This document shows, in pieces, positions 7,040 through 10,954 of a stretch of 10,954 bases of DNA (position 1 is its first letter; each line of letters begins with the position of its first letter). Source of the stretch: an uncultured Thermoleophilia bacterium (lineage in GTDB: Bacteria > Actinomycetota > Thermoleophilia > UBA2241); assembly GCA_903912585.1 (NCBI GenBank), contig CAIWHY010000045.1, positions 1 to 10,954 on the forward strand, given 5' to 3'. Below the pieces are notes generated by a model, which was given only the letters and a program-made list of their open reading frames with translations, was not told the origin of the DNA and ran no database searches. Both the position numbers and the translations under genes were made by a program.

Positions 7040-7747
7040 GTGAGCACCCGGCGCATCGACCTCGGCGGCGTGCCGGCCGGCGGTGCGGCCGACCTGGCGG
7101 GTGCTATCGCCGCCGCCCGCCTCGTGTGCTTCCCAACCGACACGGTGTACGGCATCGGGGGGCTGCTCTCGCCGTCGGTGCGCGACGCGATCGTCGCCGC
7201 CAAGGCGCGCGATACGCAGAAGCCGGTGCAGGTGATCTGCCCCAGCGTGCCGTTCCTCATCTCGTGGCTGGCCCTCGGCCCGGCGTTGCGTGAGGCGGTG
7301 GAGCGTCTCCTGCCGGGGGCCTACACGCTGCTTCTCCCGCATCCGCCCGGACTGGCATTCCCGCCGCCGGGCGAAGTGTCGCAGCGGCGCCTGGGCATGT
7401 TCGGCGGCGTCGTCAACAAGCCGGTGCGCACGATCGGCGTGCGCGTCCCTGCCTGGCCGCAGCCGGCGCAGGCCATGGGGGAGCTGCCGTTCGCGCTGCT
7501 CGCCTCGAGCGCCAATCCGAGCGGCGGCGAGGCGCCGCGCGCGGTGGACGAGATCGAGCCCGGCCTGCTGGCCGCCTGCGACCTCGTCCTCGACGCGGGG
7601 CCGGTCGCCGGGGTCGCTTCCACGATCCTGGACCTGAGCGCCTTCGCGAGCGAGCGCACCTGGCGTATCCTTCGGCGAGGAAGTGCGGACGTACGTGAGG
7701 TCGCCGCCGTGCTCGGCGCCGACGGGGAGGTCTCGGCCGGATCATGA
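7040..7747 (+). CDS. L-threonylcarbamoyladenylate synthase (Sua5/YrdC/TsaC type)
   Basis: This enzyme makes threonylcarbamoyl-AMP from threonine, bicarbonate and ATP for the t6A37 modification of ANN-decoding tRNAs. The 235 residues correspond to a single YrdC domain without the C-terminal Sua5 domain. Signatures are FPTDTVYGIGG (31-41), the KxR motif K55-R57 followed by K61-P62, and S156-S157-A158-N159 as the S/T-x-N motif. The stretch between the LLLP strand (97-100) and GVRVP (133-137) is about 32 residues, roughly twice that of E. coli TsaC, suggesting an inserted loop. GTG at 7040 is the only sensible start close before the conserved core; it lacks a clear Shine-Dalgarno, and the frame stays open far upstream inside hisA, so the start is moderately certain. 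It follows hisA by 68 bases and overlaps the phzF-like gene by ATGA. Confidence 0.88.
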   Translation: MSTRRIDLGGVPAGGAADLAGAIAAARLVCFPTDTVYGIGGLLSPSVRDAIVAAKARDTQKPVQVICPSVPFLISWLALGPALREAVERLLPGAYTLLLPHPPGLAFPPPGEVSQRRLGMFGGVVNKPVRTIGVRVPAWPQPAQAMGELPFALLASSANPSGGEAPRAVDEIEPGLLAACDLVLDAGPVAGVASTILDLSAFASERTWRILRRGSADVREVAAVLGADGEVSAGS

Positions 7748-8637
7748 GGACGCTGCCGTTCTACCAGGTCGACGTGTTCACCGACCGGCCGTTCGCGGGC
7801 AACCCGCTGGCCGTGTTCCCGGACGCCGACGGCCTCACCGCCGCCCAGATGCAGGCCATCGCCAGCGAGATGAACCTCTCCGAGACCACGTTCGTCACCG
7901 CTGCCGAGGGCGACGGCGACGCGCGCGTGCGCATCTTCACGCCCTCACAGGAGCTGCCGTTCGCCGGTCACCCGAGCATCGGCACGGCCTGCCAGCTCGT
8001 GCGCCTCGGTCTCGTGCGCGCCGACGAGCCGGTCACGCGCGTGGTGCTCGAGCTCGACGTGGGGCCGACGCTCGTCGAGGTCGACGTCGTGGGCGGCGTG
8101 CCCGTCGCGGCGACCGTGCACCAGGGCGCGCCCGTCTTCGGCGACCCCGTGCCCCGCGGTGAGATCGCCGCCGTGCTCTGCCTCGACGAGGGCGAGATCG
8201 ACCCGGCGTTCGAGCCGAGGCCGGTCGGAACCGGCCTCACCTACACGATCATCCCGCTGGTCTCGCAGCGCGCGCTCGCGCACGTGCAGCTCGACCTCGA
8301 CTTCCTGCCGGCGTTCGAGCGCGACCACGCCGAGGTCTACCCATGCGCGTTCACGGGGCGCGACGATCCGTGGATCGAGGCGCGCGGCCTGTTCCCGTTC
8401 GCCGGCATCCCGGAGGACCCGGCCACCGGCAGCGCGGCCGGGCCGCTCGCCGCCTTCATGGCGCGTCACGGCCGCCTCGTGCCGGGCGAGCGCCGCGTCG
8501 TGCTGCAGGGCCAGCACATCGCCCGGCCCAGTCGTCTCGTGGTCTCCGTGGGCGGGACGCGCGACGCCGTCGAGGACGTGCGCGTCGGGGGCTCGGTGCA
8601 GCCGGTCCTGCGGGGCGAGATGGATCTTCCGGACTGA
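7744..8637 (+). CDS. PhzF-family isomerase/epimerase-like protein
   Basis: This is a member of the PhzF family, which has the diaminopimelate-epimerase-like double-domain fold. Characterised PhzF isomerises dihydro-3-hydroxyanthranilate in phenazine synthesis, but most members, found in genomes without phenazine genes, have no known substrate. The 297 residues match the family length. Conserved features are YQVDVFTDRPFAGNPLAVF at the N-terminus, MNLSETTF carrying the catalytic Glu (E47), ELPFAGHPSIGTA, and EDPATGSAAG in the second half. ATG at 7744 overlaps the Sua5 stop (ATGA), with GGGGAGG at 7724-7730 as a rather distant ribosome binding site, so translation is probably coupled to the Sua5-like gene. 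No phenazine genes occur nearby, so a phenazine role is not supported; metabolite isomerisation or repair is possible but unproven. Confidence 0.9.
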   Translation: MRTLPFYQVDVFTDRPFAGNPLAVFPDADGLTAAQMQAIASEMNLSETTFVTAAEGDGDARVRIFTPSQELPFAGHPSIGTACQLVRLGLVRADEPVTRVVLELDVGPTLVEVDVVGGVPVAATVHQGAPVFGDPVPRGEIAAVLCLDEGEIDPAFEPRPVGTGLTYTIIPLVSQRALAHVQLDLDFLPAFERDHAEVYPCAFTGRDDPWIEARGLFPFAGIPEDPATGSAAGPLAAFMARHGRLVPGERRVVLQGQHIARPSRLVVSVGGTRDAVEDVRVGGSVQPVLRGEMDLPD

Positions 8638-8643
8638 TAGAAT
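8635..8643 (+). promoter_or_regulatory. Candidate extended -10 promoter for rpiB-glyA-dCMP deaminase
   Basis: TGATAGAAT carries a TGn extension followed by TAGAAT, one base from the consensus TATAAT, and it is unusually A+T-rich for this DNA. It begins in the phzF-like stop codon and would start transcription near 8650, about 100 bases before rpiB. No good -35 is visible 16-18 bases upstream, which extended -10 promoters can tolerate. The 115-base leader (8638-8752) is otherwise G+C-rich with short palindromes and no recognised riboswitch. Confidence 0.4.
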
Positions 8644-8752
8644 CGGGGACCTGACCGAGGGGGCGCCGGGAGTCGGCGGCCGGGACGCGGTACCTGATCG
8701 CGGCCGGCCCGCGCGGCGCCGCCGGCACATGCCGAGCCACAGGGAGCACACT

Positions 8753-9196
8753 ATGAGGATCGCCGCCGGCGCCGATCACGGCGGGTTCGCCGTCAAGCAA
8801 GCAGTCGTCCGCCATTTGCGCGCGCAGGGCCACGAGGTCGTCGACATGGGCACGGACTCCGGCGAACTCTCGGTCGACTACCCTGTCTACGGCCACCGCG
8901 TCGCCGAGCTGGTCGCCGCGGGCGACGTGGAGCGGGGAGTGCTCGTGTGCGGCACCGGCCTCGGCATCTGCATGGCCGCCAATCGCCACAAGGGCGTGCG
9001 CGCCGCAGACTGCACCACGCCGTACCTGGCGGAGATGGCCCGGCGCCACAACGACGCCAACGTGCTCTGCCTGGGCGGCCGCCTGCTGAGCGACGACGAA
9101 GCCTGGGCGATCGTGGAGGTGTGGCTGGCGACGCCGTTCGAAGGCGGCCGCCACCAGCAGCGCGTGCAGCTGCTCGACGAAGGCGGCGCTGCTTGA
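8753..9196 (+). CDS. rpiB: Ribose-5-phosphate isomerase B (RpiB)
   Basis: RpiB interconverts ribose 5-phosphate and ribulose 5-phosphate in the non-oxidative pentose phosphate pathway. The 147 residues match the RpiB/LacAB family. Seen are GADHGG (6-11), DYPVYGHRVAE, CGTGLGICMAANR with C66 as the catalytic base position of the E. coli enzyme, RRHNDANVLCLGGR with H99, and TPFEGGRHQQRV near the C-terminus. ATG at 8753 has a good Shine-Dalgarno, AGGGAG at 8741-8746, six bases away. Retention of Cys66 makes it resemble the E. coli enzyme more than mycobacterial RpiB, where a Glu elsewhere takes that role. Its stop overlaps the TTG start of glyA (TTGA). Related allose-6-phosphate isomerases or LacA/LacB are possible, but the housekeeping neighbours favour RpiB. 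Confidence 0.94.
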   Translation: MRIAAGADHGGFAVKQAVVRHLRAQGHEVVDMGTDSGELSVDYPVYGHRVAELVAAGDVERGVLVCGTGLGICMAANRHKGVRAADCTTPYLAEMARRHNDANVLCLGGRLLSDDEAWAIVEVWLATPFEGGRHQQRVQLLDEGGAA

Positions 9197-10461
9197 GCCC
9201 CGTCGGGCGCGAGTGGCGGCGGGAGCCGCTCTACCATCTCGATCCCGAGCTGAACGAACTGCTGCGCAGCGAGCTCATCCGTCAGCAGGAGACCCTCGAG
9301 CTCATCGCCAGCGAGAACTTCGCCAGCCGGGCGGTGCTCGAGGCCACCGGCTCGGTGCTCACCAACAAGTACGCGGAGGGTCTGCCCGGCGCGCGCTACT
9401 ACGGCGGCTGCGACGTGGTCGACAAGGTCGAGCAGCTCGCCATCGACCGCTGCAAGGAGGTCTTCGGCGCCGAGCACGCCAACGTGCAGCCGCACTCGGG
9501 CTCGTCGGCCAACCTGGCGACGCTGTTCGCGCTGCTCGAAGCCGGCGACACGATGATGGCGATGGAGCTCGCGCACGGCGGCCACCTCACGCACGGGCTC
9601 GGCATCAACTACTCGGGCCGCACCTACAACGTGGTCCCGTACCACGTGCGCCCGGACACCGAGCTCATCGACTACGACGAGGTGCGCTCCCTGGCGCTGG
9701 AGCACAAGCCCAAGCTCATCATCTGCGGCTACAGCTCCTACCCGCGCACCGTCGACTTTGCCGCCTTCCGCGCGATCGCCGACGAGTGCGGGGCGCTGCT
9801 CATGGCCGACATCGCCCACATCGCGGGCCTCATCGCCGCCGGCGTGCACCCCAACCCCGTGCCGTACTGCGACGTCGTCACCAGCACCACGCACAAGACG
9901 CTCACGGGTCCGCGCGCCGGCCTCATCATGTGCCGCGCGGAGCACGCCGCCGCCATCGACCGCGCCGTGTTCCCCGGCATGCAGGGCGGCCCGCTGATGC
10001 ACGTCATCGCCGCCAAGGCGGTGTGCCTGCGCATCGCCCAGAGCGAGGAGTTCCACCGCCTGCAGCGGCAGATCGTGAAGAACTGCGCCGTCTTGGCCGA
10101 GACGCTCGCCGAAGGCGGCCTGCGTCTCGTCTCCGGCGGCACCGACGTCCACCTGGCGCTCGTCGACCTGCGCAGTACGGGCCTCAGCGGCCTCGAGTGC
10201 CAGGACCTCCTGGAGAAGGTCAACATCACGGCCAACCGCAACGTCGTGCCGTTCGAGGATGCGTCCTTCAACGTCGCCAGCGGCCTGCGCGTTGGCTCGC
10301 CGGCGGTCACTACGAGGGGCTTCATGGAGTCCGAGATGCGCCAGACCGGCGAGCTCATGCTGCGCGCCATCGCGGCGCGCGACGACGCCGCCGCGCTGGG
10401 CGAGATCCGGCACGAAGTGATAGAGCTGCTCGATCGCTTCCCGCTCTACGAGTTCCTGTGA
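9193..10461 (+). CDS. glyA: Serine hydroxymethyltransferase (GlyA)
   Basis: This is a PLP enzyme that converts serine and tetrahydrofolate into glycine and 5,10-methylene-THF, the main source of one-carbon units and of the methylene group for thymidylate. The frame extends upstream inside rpiB, but TTG at 9193, overlapping the rpiB stop as TTGA, gives 422 residues, close to the usual 415-430, and begins just before the conserved LYHLDPELNELLRSEL. Conserved blocks are LIASENFAS, NKYAEGLPGARYYGGC, NVQPHSGSSAN, LAHGGHLTHG, MADIAHIAGLIAAGVHPNP, and TSTTHKTLTGPRAG with the PLP lysine at K235. FPGMQGGPLMHVIAAKA and the C-terminal GLRVGSPAVTTRGF are also present. A modest AAGGCGG lies upstream. The stop overlaps the next gene as GTGA. 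No key residue is missing. Confidence 0.96.
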   Translation: MSPVGREWRREPLYHLDPELNELLRSELIRQQETLELIASENFASRAVLEATGSVLTNKYAEGLPGARYYGGCDVVDKVEQLAIDRCKEVFGAEHANVQPHSGSSANLATLFALLEAGDTMMAMELAHGGHLTHGLGINYSGRTYNVVPYHVRPDTELIDYDEVRSLALEHKPKLIICGYSSYPRTVDFAAFRAIADECGALLMADIAHIAGLIAAGVHPNPVPYCDVVTSTTHKTLTGPRAGLIMCRAEHAAAIDRAVFPGMQGGPLMHVIAAKAVCLRIAQSEEFHRLQRQIVKNCAVLAETLAEGGLRLVSGGTDVHLALVDLRSTGLSGLECQDLLEKVNITANRNVVPFEDASFNVASGLRVGSPAVTTRGFMESEMRQTGELMLRAIAARDDAAALGEIRHEVIELLDRFPLYEFL

Positions 10462-10949
10462 GCGGGGCGCCCGACACGAACGGCGCCGGCTGGTCGCCGG
10501 CCCGCCGCCCGACCTGGGACGAGTACTTCCTCCAGCTCGCGCGCCAGGCCGCCACGCGCTCCACGTGCCTGCGGCGCCAGGCCGGGGCCGTGCTGGTGCG
10601 CGACAAGCGCATCCTCGCCACCGGCTACAACGGGGCGCCACGCAACACGTCGCACTGCCTCGACGTGGGCTGCCTGCGCGAGCAGCTCGGCATCCCGTCG
10701 GGCGAGCGTCACGAGCTGTGCCGCGCCATCCACGCCGAGCAGAACGCGATCATCCAGGCGGCCATCCACGGGGTGGCGATCGAAGGCTCCACGCTCTACA
10801 CGACGGTCCACCCCTGCATCCTCTGCGCCAAGATGCTCATCAACTGCGGAGTCCGTGAGATCCATTATCTCGAGGGGTACCCGGACGAGCTCTCGCGAAC
10901 GATGCTCGCCGAGGCCGGTGTCGCGGTCCATCAGGAGACGCTGCCATAA
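10458..10949 (+). CDS. Deoxycytidylate deaminase (ComEB-type dCMP deaminase)
   Basis: The product deaminates dCMP to dUMP, the substrate of thymidylate synthase. It is 163 residues long from the GTG at 10458, which overlaps the glyA stop (GTGA). The zinc-dependent cytidine/deoxycytidylate deaminase fold is shown by H92-A93-E94 (zinc ligand and proton-shuttling Glu) and by PCILC with C120 and C123. ATGYNGAPRNTSHC is the dCMP-deaminase signature, and C67, C72 and C88 lie in the insertion that in some family members binds a second, structural zinc. Pairing with glyA is functionally sensible: SHMT supplies methylene-THF and this enzyme supplies dUMP, both used for dTMP. The competence name ComEB comes from an operon in Bacillus; no competence genes are visible here. 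TAA at 10947-10949 ends the gene five bases before the window edge. Confidence 0.92.
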   Translation: MSGAPDTNGAGWSPARRPTWDEYFLQLARQAATRSTCLRRQAGAVLVRDKRILATGYNGAPRNTSHCLDVGCLREQLGIPSGERHELCRAIHAEQNAIIQAAIHGVAIEGSTLYTTVHPCILCAKMLINCGVREIHYLEGYPDELSRTMLAEAGVAVHQETLP

Positions 10950-10954
10950 GCGGA

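Noticed and set aside
8887..10641. 584-codon reverse-strand open frame opposite rpiB, glyA and the deaminase
   Set aside because: It spans three convincing forward genes and has compositionally biased, domainless sequence. It is a mirror of the forward coding frames.

Overview
The window is a very G+C-rich, gene-dense stretch of bacterial chromosome. All ten recognisable genes lie on the + strand, with strong G/C bias at third codon positions. The gene content, the GTG and TTG starts and the four-base stop/start overlaps suit a high-G+C actinobacterial-type genome, possibly one of the deep-branching classes. That placement is inference: there is no rRNA or other phylogenetic marker here, and the short-form HisG with HisZ pairing is not the usual arrangement in mycobacteria or streptomycetes.

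Layout: (1) 1-2925 is the C-terminal ~974 residues of DnaE, the DNA polymerase III alpha subunit, cut by the window edge. (2) 2955-6027 is a coupled histidine block, hisZ-hisG-hisD, with four-base overlaps at both internal junctions. (3) 6028-6245 is a spacer with a doubtful 42-codon ORF overlapping the hisD stop and an inverted repeat that covers the Shine-Dalgarno sequence of hisA. (4) 6246-6971 is hisA. (5) 7040-8637 is a pair, a Sua5/YrdC/TsaC-type tRNA threonylcarbamoyl-AMP synthase followed by a PhzF-family protein, overlapping by four bases. (6) After a 115-base leader with a candidate extended -10 promoter come rpiB, glyA and a ComEB-type dCMP deaminase (8753-10949), again joined by four-base overlaps. 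Together these genes cover replication, histidine synthesis, tRNA modification, pentose phosphate and one-carbon metabolism, and pyrimidine nucleotide supply.

The main surprise is in the histidine genes. HisD keeps its catalytic and zinc-binding residues. HisG, though full length for the short form, has lost the usual substrate-binding signatures, including the PRPP loop. HisA has Ser at position 8, where the family has the catalytic Asp, while the second catalytic Asp (D129) is kept. The other histidine genes (hisB, hisC, hisH, hisF, hisI/E) are absent from the window. Either this is a divergent or paralogous partial his cluster with changed function, or the pathway uses altered enzymes. A whole-genome search for a second, canonical hisG and hisA would decide. 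I see no mobile elements, CRISPR arrays, tRNA or rRNA genes, and no convincing intrinsic terminators.
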